The translations under genes were made by a program, and so were the position numbers. Source: Orychophragmus violaceus (taxonomy: Eukaryota > Streptophyta > Magnoliopsida > Brassicales > Brassicaceae). Taken from it: DNA of 64,000 nucleotides. Shown piece by piece: positions 54,723 through 64,000 of the stretch; positions within the stretch are counted from its first letter, which is position 1, and the number at the start of each line of letters is the position of its first letter. The notes under the pieces were generated by a model, which saw only the letters and a list, made by a program, of their open reading frames with translations, made no database searches and was not told where the DNA came from. Location: the NCBI GenBank assembly GCA_030180135.1, contig CM058230.1, forward strand, positions 27,426,067-27,490,066. The letters are read 5' to 3'.

Positions 54723-57341
54723 TCAAGTACCAGGAGGTCTTGACAAAGACTTTTTCTGTCTCTGTTCAAGTCTCCTCATCCAAGGTGGTGAGTAGGCTGT
54801 TGCGGAATGCTCATGGCCAAGAAAAGATGGAGTGAAGTGTGCTCCAGGATCTATAACTGCAGTCTCATCTGGCTGCTCAAAATCTGCGTCCCTTATGGTG
54901 AATGTCTGCCCATCTATCAGTGGCCTTCGCAGCTTATCCATCTCATAGTGCAGTGGTTCATCTCCCAGGTGGAGGTCTATTAGACTCTGTCTAACATCAA
55001 TCACAGCTCCTGCTGTAGCCAAGAATGGTCTCCCAAGCAATAAAGCTTCATCCGGATCACAATCATATTTCAGCACAAGGAAGTCCGTTGGAACTAAGTA
55101 GTTCCCAACTCTCACCGGAATGTCCATAAGAAGTCCTTCAGGAACTCGTATGGACTGATCAGCTAGGATAAGAGAAGTCCTAGTAGGAGTAAAATCCAAC
55201 ATTCCCAGCTTCTCTGCCACAGAGTAAGGCATTATGCTTCCAGCAGCTCCTAAATCAAACAGAGAACGCCTAAAACTATCCTCAAAGATAGAACAATCTA
55301 GCACAAAGACTCCAGGATCAGGTAGCTTCTTCGGGACCTTAGTTAGCAGAACATCACTGATATGCTGAGGAACTATTATCACCCATTCTCTCAGCTCCTC
55401 ATCTAAAGGCAACATCTTGTTCAAATATCTCTGAACACATGGATGATAAGGTGGATCATCAGAAGGTGGAATTTCTTCCAAGTCTTCACTACTCTCTTCT
55501 AGCTTTTTCAGCTCTTCAATCTCTTGTTTAATCACTTCAGACACCTTGGGGTATTGCCTAATGGCTTGTGCATAAACATCTTCTTGAGTGATCTCAGATA
55601 CATCAGGGAATAGGCGGGCTAGTTCTGCATCAATCTCACTTTCATCCCACGGGTCTTCTGCTCGTTCACGACCTGCATCGATCGATGCCAGCTGTGTGTC
55701 GATCGTTGCATCATTGCAGTTTCTACCCGAGAGCTTTTCACAGAAATCCGAAAATTCTGCCTCAGTCACCAACTCAGCTGTACTTAGCTCAAATTTCTCC
55801 CCTAGATAAGATCCATCATTAATGAGTACATACCAGGCCTTAATATGAGTCTCTGCAACTCCTTTTCCCTTCAGTGAGCTGGACATCTGGTTCACCTGAG
55901 TGTCCAATTGCTTCATGTGAGTGCTCAGTGACTCAAACTTCCCATTGAGGTCTTGATAGACAGCGTCCAGCTTCTTATTGTTGTCCACAGAAAGCTTGGT
56001 TTGACTCTCCATCAGTTGTTCCATCATAGCCTCCATTTTGCTCTCATGGGCTGTAGGTGCAGGAGGAGTCTGATAGGATGTAGACCCATAGGTTCTCTGA
56101 TTACCTTGTCCATAGGTCTTCTGAAAACCACCAGTCTGTCCACCATTGGAGAATCTGTTCCCCTGTTGATTACCAAATCTATTACCTTGGAAACCAGAAC
56201 CTCCTATGAAATTCACATCTTCTTCCTGAGTTTCCTCCTCAGCCTGAATCACCTCTACATCTTGGGCAAAGTGGACAGCTTTTTTACTTGTCAGGAGATT
56301 GTAGACTGTGTCCAATCTGGATCTTATATTAGCTATATCAGAATTCTCTACAGTTCCACCAGATCTCTTTCTCCTTTCATCCATTGTTTTGCAACTATTG
56401 CTGCCAATCAGATTCTCTATCAACTGCTTAGCCTGTGTAGGAGTCCTGGTGTTGAAATTAGCATTACTGGAATTATCCAGCGCAGTCTGATAAGGAAGAT
56501 CTATGCCTCTGAAGAAGATACCAATCAGCTGTACTTCTGTGAATCCATGGTGTGGACAGTCACGCTGATACTGCTTAAATCTCATCCACGCAGTCTTCAA
56601 GGGCTCCACAGCTCCTTGGGAAAAGGTGAGTATGTCCTGTCCGGACTGATCCGAGCGTGCATCATCATAAAAGTGACGCAGGAACTCACTCTTTAAGGCT
56701 GTCCAAGTAGTATACTGACCAGGTGCCAGTTGTCTCAGCCATGCACTAGCGTCTCCAGCAAGACTGTGCGGAAATAGCTTAAGGAACAGATAGTCCGGGC
56801 ATACTCCTTCATACTTCATGCCAGTGACTATGTCCTCAAACTTGTCAATGTGATCCATAGGCTGCTCTGCTTGAAGACCATGAAAAGCAATCTGTCTCAT
56901 TAGTTGGTAGTAGATGGTCTTTACCTCAAAATCATTCCTCTCAAAAGCAGGAAGCACTAGAGCTGCTCGGTTTGCATGAAACTCATCAGGTCTGTTGTAA
57001 TCAGCTAGTGTCCTCTCATGAATCACCATCTCTCTACCTTGGGCCTGTCCTTGACCCTGGTTTCGGTTCAGCTCCTGTTGCTCAGGAGGATCAGGGATTA
57101 CATTCCCTTCAGCATCAACCCGATGCCCAGCAGCATTGTACGGGTTGTCATCTTGGTCCCTCAGGGTACCTTCAACATCTGGTATCAAGATCAAACGTTC
57201 TCGTACCATTCTCTCTCTTTTTTCTCTTCTGTTAGTCCTTTCTAGACGTCCAAGTTCCTCTAGTCCGAGATTAAGCAAGCTCGAGTTCGGATTACTTCGA
57301 GTTTTCTGCGTTGGCATAAACTGTCTGTAATCGTCCAGCAA
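54723..57341 (-). CDS. Athila-type gag-protease polyprotein, 872 aa, no pol
   Basis: Uninterrupted minus-strand frame. The N-terminal part has LGLEELGRLERTNRREKRE and LILIPDVEGTLRDQDDNPYN. The gag domain (about residues 130-300) has AFERNDFEVKTIYYQLMRQ, HSLAGDASAWLRQLAPGQ, CPHHGFTEVQLIGIFFRGID and NANFNTRTPTQAKQLIENL. A Gly/Asn/Gln-rich stretch and a coiled-coil-like MEAMMEQLMESQTKLS region follow. The aspartic protease near residues 695-800 has SLFDLGAAGSIMPYSVAEKL and LLGRPFLATAGAVIDV, with the catalytic motif reading DLGA. I saw no CCHC knuckle. Two CGATCG units (55673-55708) are translated in frame as part of TIDTQLASIDAG. The frame stops at 54723 with no RT after it. Confidence 0.9.
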   Translation of the reverse strand: MLDDYRQFMPTQKTRSNPNSSLLNLGLEELGRLERTNRREKRERMVRERLILIPDVEGTLRDQDDNPYNAAGHRVDAEGNVIPDPPEQQELNRNQGQGQAQGREMVIHERTLADYNRPDEFHANRAALVLPAFERNDFEVKTIYYQLMRQIAFHGLQAEQPMDHIDKFEDIVTGMKYEGVCPDYLFLKLFPHSLAGDASAWLRQLAPGQYTTWTALKSEFLRHFYDDARSDQSGQDILTFSQGAVEPLKTAWMRFKQYQRDCPHHGFTEVQLIGIFFRGIDLPYQTALDNSSNANFNTRTPTQAKQLIENLIGSNSCKTMDERRKRSGGTVENSDIANIRSRLDTVYNLLTSKKAVHFAQDVEVIQAEEETQEEDVNFIGGSGFQGNRFGNQQGNRFSNGGQTGGFQKTYGQGNQRTYGSTSYQTPPAPTAHESKMEAMMEQLMESQTKLSVDNNKKLDAVYQDLNGKFESLSTHMKQLDTQVNQMSSSLKGKGVAETHIKAWYVLINDGSYLGEKFELSTAELVTEAEFSDFCEKLSGRNCNDATIDTQLASIDAGRERAEDPWDESEIDAELARLFPDVSEITQEDVYAQAIRQYPKVSEVIKQEIEELKKLEESSEDLEEIPPSDDPPYHPCVQRYLNKMLPLDEELREWVIIVPQHISDVLLTKVPKKLPDPGVFVLDCSIFEDSFRRSLFDLGAAGSIMPYSVAEKLGMLDFTPTRTSLILADQSIRVPEGLLMDIPVRVGNYLVPTDFLVLKYDCDPDEALLLGRPFLATAGAVIDVRQSLIDLHLGDEPLHYEMDKLRRPLIDGQTFTIRDADFEQPDETAVIDPGAHFTPSFLGHEHSATAYSPPWMRRLEQRQKKSLSRPPGT
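55673..55708. repeat. CGATCG palindrome pair inside the gag-protease coding region
   Basis: TGCATCGATCGATGCC and GTCGATCGTTGCATC, in the linker between gag and protease. Confidence 0.9.
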
Positions 57342-57426
57342 CGATCGATGCTATCAGTGCAACGATCGATTCAATTCTCAGAATCGCCTAGTGACGATCG
57401 ACGCAAGGTATGCAACGATCGACGCA
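57338..57426. repeat. CGATCG palindrome cluster in the gag-protease element leader
   Basis: Four units: GCAACGATCGATGC (57338-57351), TGCAACGATCGATT, TGACGATCGACGCA and TGCAACGATCGACGCA (57411-57426). They lie between the primer-binding site and the gag start on the minus strand. Confidence 0.95.
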
Positions 57427-57570
57427 AGGCGAAATTCGTACCTGCGACAGAAAGAAACCGAGAAAAAAGAAAATCAGCAAAATCAAAACAAAAAAACGAA
57501 AAAGAACAAAAACAAAAAGAAAAATTTCTAGTAAAAAGCCTAAGTTCGGTCCTATCGAAGACTCAAAGAG

Positions 57571-57588
57571 TCCCCGGCAACGGCGCCA
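57571..57588 (-). promoter_or_regulatory. Primer-binding site of the gag-protease element (tRNA-Asp)
   Basis: Reverse complement TGGCGCCGTTGCCGGGGA, the standard Athila site, six bases from the LTR. Confidence 0.95.
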
Positions 57589-57594
57589 AAAACT

Positions 57595-58816
57595 TGATAG
57601 GTTCTAAGTTTTCCCTATACTAAAACTGCAAGTGAACAGCAATGTCAAAGTAGTATATAGGGTTATCGAATCCACAGGGACACTTGGTCTCAAGAGAATC
57701 AAACTATAGGAATAAATACTAGAATTAAGCAAGTAGTGAATGAAATAAATTGCGGTGCGAGAAAGTAAATCAGTAGCAGAGGTTAACGGTTGTGAAGCAA
57801 GTAATTAAAAGCGTCAAGCCTAGGGTATTCTCAGGAAATCAGACAAGCAGACAGTTCATTCCGCAAGGATCTAATTAAGAACGGTTCTAGAACTCAAAAC
57901 ACAGATATAGAATTAACCAAATTCCTTTGCGATAATTCTCTAAGTCTAAGTGCAGCAAACCAAACTTTCGTTTGCGAGAACTAACAGATTAAACTAGCAA
58001 TAAGTCCAAGTTTGATATGTTCACAATTATCCTAAACCAAACTTCCGTTTGCGCAAAGTTTAATTGTTCAATTTAATTAGTTCAGATTCCTAAACCCCAC
58101 TTCCGTGACGTATTTAGCAACCTAAGATCTAGATTCTAATTGATCAGGTTAGAACTAGCTTTAAGCACAATTAAATTGAAGAACAGATATAGTTATGAAT
58201 CCTTAACTGAATTTGAACAAGTCTAGCAAGTCATGAAATCCTATGTGAGAAACCCTAAACCTAACTATGGATCTACTCAGACATAGATAATGAAAACATA
58301 ATCATAGAATGAATAAATTGCATAAAAGAATAAGAGTAAAAGGGGTTCGAAATCTTCTCCAAATACAGATGATGTAACAGGTTCAGATCAGCCCCAAAAA
58401 GCTCTAAAATCCTCTGCTCTTAATTATCAAAGTGTATGGTAAAAAGTATAAAGCGTATCTAATAAAAACACTAAAAACTCTATTATATAGGCATAATCTC
58501 GGCCAAGGGCTTCTTTGTAAATATCAGGAACTTCTGGATCAAAGTGCAAATTCTTCACTCTTCTAAACCGCCGAGTTTTTGGCCCATCTCGCTGGTGCAT
58601 CGATCGATGCTAGAGTGCAACGATCGACACCTTCCTCTGTTTCGGACAGTGAACTCTATCTCTCGGCCAAACACTCCAAAAATCTCCACAATGCTCCATT
58701 ATCTCCAATTCAGCTCCCAACCTGATTATACCTGTAAAAGACTCTAAACAAAGACAAAAGACACTAAAAACACACTTATATCATGGTCTAAAACTAGTAA
58801 AAACCATGATATATCA
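57595..58816 (-). repeat. 5' LTR of the gag-protease Ty3 element
   Basis: 1222 bp, uninterrupted. Palindromic units at 58596-58610 and 58616-58629. Immediately followed by GATGC. Confidence 0.95.
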
Positions 58817-58821
58817 GATGC

Positions 58822-59694
58822 TCGCTTCGATCAGCTCAGACAAGATCTTATGACATTCACTTAGGGACCTACAGAGCCTCCTAAAGCTGCTTGGGTGAGG
58901 TTTAAGATGTACCAACGAGACTGTCCTCATCATGGATTCTCTGAAGTTCAGCTGCTGGGCATTTTCTTCAGAGGTGTGGATCTATGGTACCAATCTGCGT
59001 TGGATGCTGCCAGCAATGGCAACTTCAACACCAAAGAGTGTTGTGGAAAAGTTGACAACTTCCAGATTGCTGAGATGAAGAATAATCTGGACACTGTTCA
59101 TAGGTTGCTGACTGGGAAGAATGTTGTTCACTTTGCTCAAGAGGTTGAAGAGTTTGAACCTGAAGATGGCTGCCAAGGAGAGGATGCGAACTACATTGGT
59201 GGGTCTAGATTTCAAGGAAACATGTTTGGAAATCAGCAAGGTAACAAGTTCTACATTGGTGGTCAGAAGAGTGCTTTCACAAGCAACCAATACTCTTCTT
59301 GATATGGTCAAAATGCTGGTTTCCAAAAGCCTTTTCAGCAGAACAACTCCTATTAGAGGACCTATGGATCATCTTCTTATCAGACTCCTCCTGTTGCTAA
59401 TGCTCATGATAGCAAGTTGGAAACTATGATGGAGCAGATACTTGAGGGGCAGACCAAGACTACTGTGGACTTCAACAAGAAGATGGATGCCATCTACACT
59501 GATCTGAATGGGAAGTTTAAGTCTTTGAGGACACATATGAAGCAGTTGGACACTCAGGTTGCTCAAATTGCTGGAGCTATTCAGAGGCAAGCTGGATTCC
59601 TTCCTGGAAGTACATATACCAATCCTAAGCCCCACTGCAATGCAATATCACTAAGGAGTGGGAAAAGCTGTAAATTATCCCCAACAGGCAAATG
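58822..59694 (+). pseudogene. Athila gag, 3' part
   Basis: Continues the gag from 44361: RFDQLRQDLMTFT, a TAG near 58861, then MYQRDCPHHGFSEVQLLGIF, ALDAASNGNFNT, a Gly/Gln/Asn-rich part with further stops near 59300 and 59353, and a METMMEQILEGQTKTTVDFN coiled-coil-like part ending NAISLRSGK near 59660 and a stop at 59693. It is homologous in order to the intact gag at 54723-57341. Confidence 0.85.
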
Positions 59695-59754
59695 AGTGTT
59701 GAGGAACTCGAGGAGTTAGAAGAATTGGATGAAGAGATTGAAGCCGAAAGACGA

Positions 59755-59906
59755 GTGTCGATCGACGCTGATACCCAGTGTCGACCGACATCCAATTTTT
59801 AGAGTGCTCGTGACGAACGAAAATAGACCGAGATCGATTATGGAGTCGACAACAATGGGAAATCGATCGATGTCGACCAACACCAACCTAGTGTCGACCG
59901 ACATCC
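59755..59906. repeat. TGTCGRTCGACA motif cluster between gag and protease
   Basis: GTGTCGATCGACGC (59755-59768), AGTGTCGACCGACATCC (59777-59793), ATCGATCGATGTCGACC (near 59862) and AGTGTCGACCGACATCC (near 59890). Confidence 0.9.
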
Positions 59907-60218
59907 TTCGCGGACCGAGTCTGAAATTGTGAAAACAGCTCGTGTTGCTGCTGGGAAGGTGTATAAACCCAAGGTACCTTTCCCGAGAAACCCGAAGCAG
60001 TTAAGTTTGAACGGTTCAAGGCTAAATACATGGCTATTTTGAGCAAGCTCACTCTTCCAAAGCCATTGATGGATGCTATCAACAACAACCCAGTGATGAA
60101 GAGGTGTTTGAAGAAGATGTTGACTTCTGACATGGGAGATGAAGAGTGTGCGATGATGATTACTGAAGTCTGTAGCGCTGTAATCCTTAACAGAGTTCTA
60201 GAGAAGTAAAAGGATTCA

Positions 60219-60857
60219 GGGAGCTTTGTCTTGGACTGTACCATCTTCAGAGACAGATTTGAGAGATCAGTGTGTAATATGGGCTCAAGTGTTAATCTGA
60301 TGCCATATTCAGTTGCTAAGTAGATGGGGATGACATATTTCACACCTACTAGGATCTCTTTGATTCTAGCTGACTGCTCCATAAGGATTCCTGAAGGTCT
60401 CTTGGAGGATGTACCGGTAAAGATAGGTGAATGCGTTATCCCAACTGACTTTGTAGTCTTGCAGTACAATGATGAGCCCAAAGATCCTCTTATCTTGGGC
60501 AAGCCATTCTTGGCTACAGCTGGTGCTATCATCGACGTGAAGAGAGGGAAAATTAGACTCAATGTGGGTGATTTGGTGATGAATTTTGACATGGAAAAGC
60601 TGATGAGACACCCCACCATTGATGGACAGACCTTCTATATGGACTCATTGGAGAATCTAGCAGCTGAGTTCTTCATTCAGATGCATCCAGCTGATCCTTT
60701 GGAGAGAGCTTTGATGAGCTCTGAGCAGGATTTGGAGCTAGAGGATGCTGCTGCTGGATATTTGAAGTTGATGGATGCTACTGAGCATGTGATGCAAGTG
60801 GTAGCTCAAGAGGATCTGGTTGGCGTTTCGCAGAAGGCTGCCATACTTGGAGACTAA
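60219..60857 (+). pseudogene. Athila aspartic protease region
   Basis: Reads SVCNMGSSVNLMPYSVAK, then TAG at about 60322, then FTPTRISLILADCSIRIPEG and ILGKPFLATAGAIIDVKRGK, ending at 60857. The catalytic DLGSS motif has become NMGSS, so the Asp is lost. The C-terminal extension leads toward the RT. Confidence 0.8.
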
Positions 60858-61063
60858 AGCGAGGAAAAAGCTCCAAAGATTGAGCTGAAGCAACTCCCTG
60901 CAGGCCTCGAATATGCATTTCTAGGTCAGAATTCTACCTATCATGTTATTGTCAATGCCCATTTGAATAACGCAGAACTCACTTTACTGCTAAGAAAGCT
61001 GCGCAAGCATCGCAAAGCTATTGACTATTCTCTTGATGATATTCCAGGTATCTCTCCAGACTT

Positions 61064-62400
61064 GTGCTGCATAGGATACATCTTGAGGATGAGAGCAGGT
61101 CACCAATTGAGAATCAGAGGCGTTTGAATCCTAACCTCCAAGAGGTTGTGAAGAAGGAGATCATGAAGCTGCTGCAAGCTGGGATTATTTATCCTATATT
61201 AGACAGTGATTGGGTCAGTCCTTTTCATGTGGTTCCTAAGAAAGGAGGAGTCACAGTGGTGAAGAATGACAAGAATGAGCGGATTCCTACAAGGATAATC
61301 ACTGGTCACAGGATGTGCATAGACTACAGGAAGTTGAATGCAACCACCAGAAAAGACCACTTTCCACTCCCTTTCATTGATCAGATGTTGGAAAGGTTGG
61401 CAAATCATCCATACTACTGCTTTTTGGATGGTTATTCTGGTTTCTTTTAGATCCTTATCCACCCAGAGGACCAGGAGAAGACCACATTTACATGTCCCTA
61501 TGGCACCTTTGATGCCATTTGGACTATGTAAAGCTCCTGCGACGTTTTAGAGGTGCATGATATCTATCTTCACAGACATGATAGAAGATTTTATGGAGGT
61601 ATTCATGGATGATTTTTCTGTCTACGGACCATCTTATCATGCTTGTCTGGATAATCTGTGCAAGGTGCTAGCTAGATGTGAGTAAAAGCACATGGTTTTG
61701 AATTGGGAAAAATGTCATTTTATGGTCAAAGATGGCATTGTACTTGGACACAGAGTATCTGAGGCAGGGATTGAAGTGGACAAGGCTAAGATTGAGGTAA
61801 TGACAGGGCTACAGGCACCTGACTAAGTCAAAGGAGTGAGGAGCTTCCTTGGGCATGCTGGATTTTACAGAAGGTTTATTAAAGACTTCAGCAAGATAGC
61901 TAGACCACTCACTGCACTTCTCTGCAAAGATGTGAAGTTTGAGTTCACAAATGAGTGTTATGCTGCATTCAAAGAGCTGAAGCAAGCTTTGATTTCTGCT
62001 CCAATTGTACAACCTCCAGACTGGGATTTGCCTTTTGAGGTGATGGGTGATGCTAGTGACTATACAGTAGGAGCTGTACTTGGTCAGAAGAAGGACAAGA
62101 AGCTCCATGCCATCTATTATGCTACTAGAACTCTTGATGATGCGCAAAGGAATTATGCAACAACTGAGAAGGAGTTGCTAGCAGTTGTGTTTGCATTTGA
62201 AAAGTTCCGCCCATATCTGATCGGATCCAAATTTGTTGGGCACACTGACCATTCTGCGCTTAAGTATCTGATGCAGAAGAAAGATGCTAAGCCAAAGCTA
62301 TTACGATGGATTCTACTACTCCAAGAGTTTTGACATCGAGGTAAGAGATAAGAAAGGAGTGGAAAACGGTGTTGCTGACCATCTTTCCAGGATTAGGATC
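61064..62400 (+). pseudogene. Athila reverse transcriptase-RNase H region
   Basis: The RT begins LHRIHLEDESRSPIENQRRL and reads DWVSPFHVVPKKGGVTVVKN, CIDYRKLNATTRKDHFPLPF, FLDGYSGFF. A TAG at 61448-61450 and a small deletion with frameshift near 61510 (before MPFGLCKAPATF) follow. The catalytic FMDDFSVYG is near 61606. RNase H (61836-62333) has FLGHAGFYRRFIKDFSKIAR, FEVMGDASDYTVGAVLGQKK, TTEKELLAVVFAFEKFRPYL and HTDHSALKYL. A frameshift near 62325 leads to FDIEVRDKKGVENGVADHLS. It is inactive by stops, but catalytic motifs are readable. Confidence 0.85.
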
Positions 62401-62609
62401 GATGAGGATGTTCCTATAGATGATTTCCTACCAGAAGAGAACATCTATAAGGTGGAGACAAGATTTCAGGCAGTTTTTGCGAGTTCTCTGCCTTCTAAAC
62501 AAGTTGCAGAGCAAGTGTCGGTCAACATTCAATTCATGCCGGTCTACACTCTATTCAAAAAGGCGGATGATAATCGATCAAACCCGACATCGATTGGCCG
62601 ATTGGGGAC

Positions 62610-62647
62610 GATGTCGATCGACGCCAATACTAGTGTCGGTCGACATT
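62610..62647. repeat. TGTCGRTCGACA pair between RNase H and integrase
   Basis: GATGTCGATCGACGCC (62610-62625) and AGTGTCGGTCGACATT (62632-62647). A weaker GTGTCGGTCAACATT lies at 62515-62529. Confidence 0.9.
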
Positions 62648-62655
62648 AGTCGCAG

Positions 62656-63774
62656 ATGCAGGAAGCTGTTTTCGATGATGAAGCTGACATGTTCATTGCT
62701 TCAATTACCCAAGGTTCTCTCTCCACTAGACCTTGGTACGCCGATATAGCCAACTACCTTACTGCAGAGGATGAGCCTGAAGTGTTTAAAGGATATGCTA
62801 AGAAGAAGTTCCTTAGGGAAATCAGGCGTTATTATTGGGATCAACCCTACTTGTACAAGCACTGTTCTGATGGTATCTACAGACGTTGCATCGCAGAGTC
62901 TAAAGTTGATAATATGCTGTACCACTGCCATGGTTCTGAGTATGCAGGACACTTTGCTACATTCAAGACAGTGTCCAAGGTTCTTCAAGCAGGCTTCTGG
63001 TGGCCAACGATGTTCAAGGATGCTTAGTTGTTTGTCTCGCAGTGTGATGTGTGTCAGACGAGAGGGAAGATAAGCAAGAGACATAATATGCCACAAAACG
63101 TCATCCTCGAGGTTGAAGTCGTTGACTGCTGGGGCATCGATTTCATGGGACCGTTTCCATCTTCTTATGGGAACATGTACATCTTGGTTGATGTGGACTA
63201 CGTCTCTAAGTGGGTTGAAGCGCTTGCTAGTCCGACCAATGACTCTTCGGTAGTTCTTAAGCTGTTTAAGACTATCATCTTCCCCAGATTTGGAGTGCCT
63301 AGGATTGTGATAAGTGATGGCGGTTCTCACTTCATCAACAAGGTCTTCGAGAAGTTGCTTAAGAATGGTGTTAATCATCGTGTGGCTACTCCATATCACC
63401 CTCAGACTAGTGGACAGGTTGAGATTTCAAACCGACAGATCAAGGAGATTCTGGAGAAGACAATGGGGAAGACTAGGAAGGACTGGTCTGCTAAGCTTGA
63501 TGATGCGTTGTGGGCCTACAGGACTGCGTTCAAGACGCCACTTGGGACTACACCTTTTCACCTACTCTATGGGAAAGCTTGCCACCTTCCAGTTGAGCTC
63601 GAGCACAAGGCTAGATGGGCTGTCAAACAGATAAACTTCGATCTCAAGCAGTACAATCAAGCTATTGACGTTAAACGAGCGCTGAGTGGGAGGCAACCCA
63701 CTGTAGGGTCAGTTTTCTTTTCTTTTTGGTTTTTGTTCGTGAGTCTTTTGATTTTTCTGGTTTTTATGTGTTAG
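62656..63774 (+). pseudogene. Athila integrase
   Basis: A zinc-binding region (HCHGSEYAGHFATFKTVSKV with CDVCQTRGKISKRHN) is split by a TAG at 63025-63027. The catalytic core has GIDFMGPFPSSYGNMYILVD, VISDGGSHFINKVFEKLL and TPYHPQTSGQVEISNRQIKE (D-D-E), then DDALWAYRTAFKTPLGTTPF. After KQYNQAIDVKR the frame jumps into GRQPTVG, so the usual integrase C-terminus is deleted and the frame runs into 3' untranslated DNA, stopping at 63774. Confidence 0.85.
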
Positions 63775-63801
63775 AATCGTGAAGAACAGGTTGCAGACAG
63801 C

Positions 63802-63941
63802 AGTGTCGACCGACATTCCTTAGTGTCGGTCGACACCAGACTCGAAAACACGAACAGAAATCGAGCACACTCGATTCAGAGCAGATGAATGTCGACCTAA
63901 GCCATGTGTCGCTCGACACTGGCTGGGTGTCGGTCGACACT
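63802..63941. repeat. TGTCGRTCGACA motif cluster after integrase
   Basis: AGTGTCGACCGACATT (63802-63817), AGTGTCGGTCGACACC (63822-63837), ATGTCGACCT (63889), TGTGTCGCTCGACACT (63905-63920) and GTGTCGGTCGACACT (63927-63941): five units in 140 bp. Confidence 0.95.
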
Positions 63942-64000
63942 CACCACGCCTGCAGGTAAGGTTTCTGATGTTCCAAGTTTTCGATTGACTTATACCTTGT

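Larger units (their letters stand above)
44362..58816 (-). mobile_element. Gag-protease-only Ty3 element (non-autonomous, Athila-related)
   Basis: Minus strand with two 1222-bp LTRs: the 5' LTR at 57595-58816, and the 3' LTR at 44362-45085 plus 52836-53333, split by a copia element. About four differences were seen between the LTRs. Ends are TGATAG and TATATCA, with the 5-bp duplication GATGC. The primer-binding site (57571-57588) and polypurine tract (53334-53348) are in place. The only gene is an intact 872-codon gag-protease; there is no RT, RNase H or integrase, so it must be moved in trans. Confidence 0.9.
43080..64000 (+). mobile_element. Athila-like Ty3 element (outermost of a three-level nest)
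   Basis: Plus strand: an LTR end (to 43485), the primer-binding site (43492-43509), gag (43694-44361), an interruption by the element at 44362-58816, then the rest of gag, protease, RT, RNase H and integrase to about 63774, and 3' sequence to the window end. The 3' LTR is not reached. Every ORF carries stops or frameshifts. Palindromic TGTCGRTCGACA clusters lie in its leader, linkers and 3' part. Confidence 0.85.

Overview
This is nuclear DNA from a flowering plant, almost certainly a Brassicaceae (crucifer). Supporting signs are a VQ-motif gene very close to Arabidopsis VQ4, two Sadhu-like retroposons, Athila-type Ty3 elements, a Cassandra element with 5S-like LTRs, and the plant telomere motif CCCTAAA. 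Nearly all of the window is nested or tandem transposon. One gene looks intact and host-encoded: the VQ-motif gene at 41516-42265 (minus). Two more host genes, serine racemase and ferritin, survive only as neighbouring, intron-containing pseudogene fragments.

Layout. 1-2.5 kb: the end of a Tat-like Ty3 pol and probably its 3' LTR, with a 50-bp tandem repeat and a perfect 89-bp inverted repeat. 2.5-8.4 kb: simple repeats, two CACTA-type termini, the serine racemase and ferritin fragments, and an AT-rich tract of decayed telomere-like repeat. 8.4-26.2 kb: a minus-strand L1-type LINE array with a 4.2-kb tandem unit. Its rightmost member is full length (13516-26235, 14-bp target duplication). ORF1 of that LINE is split by a 6.2-kb composite LTR insertion with a GCTTC target duplication. 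The composite is a Cassandra TRIM fused to the left LTR of a large non-coding LTR element. 26.6-30.6 kb: an internally deleted copia with near-identical LTRs. 31.3-36.7 kb: a second, plus-strand LINE with broken ORFs. 38.3-40.0 kb: two Sadhu-like retroposons in opposite orientation. 41.5-42.3 kb: the VQ gene. 43.1-64 kb: an Athila-like Ty3 element (plus, pseudogenised, running off the window). It is split in gag by a minus-strand gag-protease-only Ty3 element (TSD GATGC). One LTR of that element is in turn split by an apparently intact 7.7-kb copia with a 1325-aa polyprotein (TSD TAAAT).

The most unusual signal is a set of short palindromes built on a CGATCG or TCGRTCGA core. They are clustered in the leaders, LTRs, 3' untranslated stretches and inter-domain linkers of the three nested elements at 43-64 kb. 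The copia and the gag-protease Ty3 element use the same TGCATCGATCGATGCA form although they belong to different superfamilies. The outer Athila uses TGTCGRTCGACA forms. This suggests a shared cis-acting signal, at either RNA or DNA level, but its function is inference.

All domain calls were made by reading motifs. No database search or alignment program was run, and mismatch counts are by eye.
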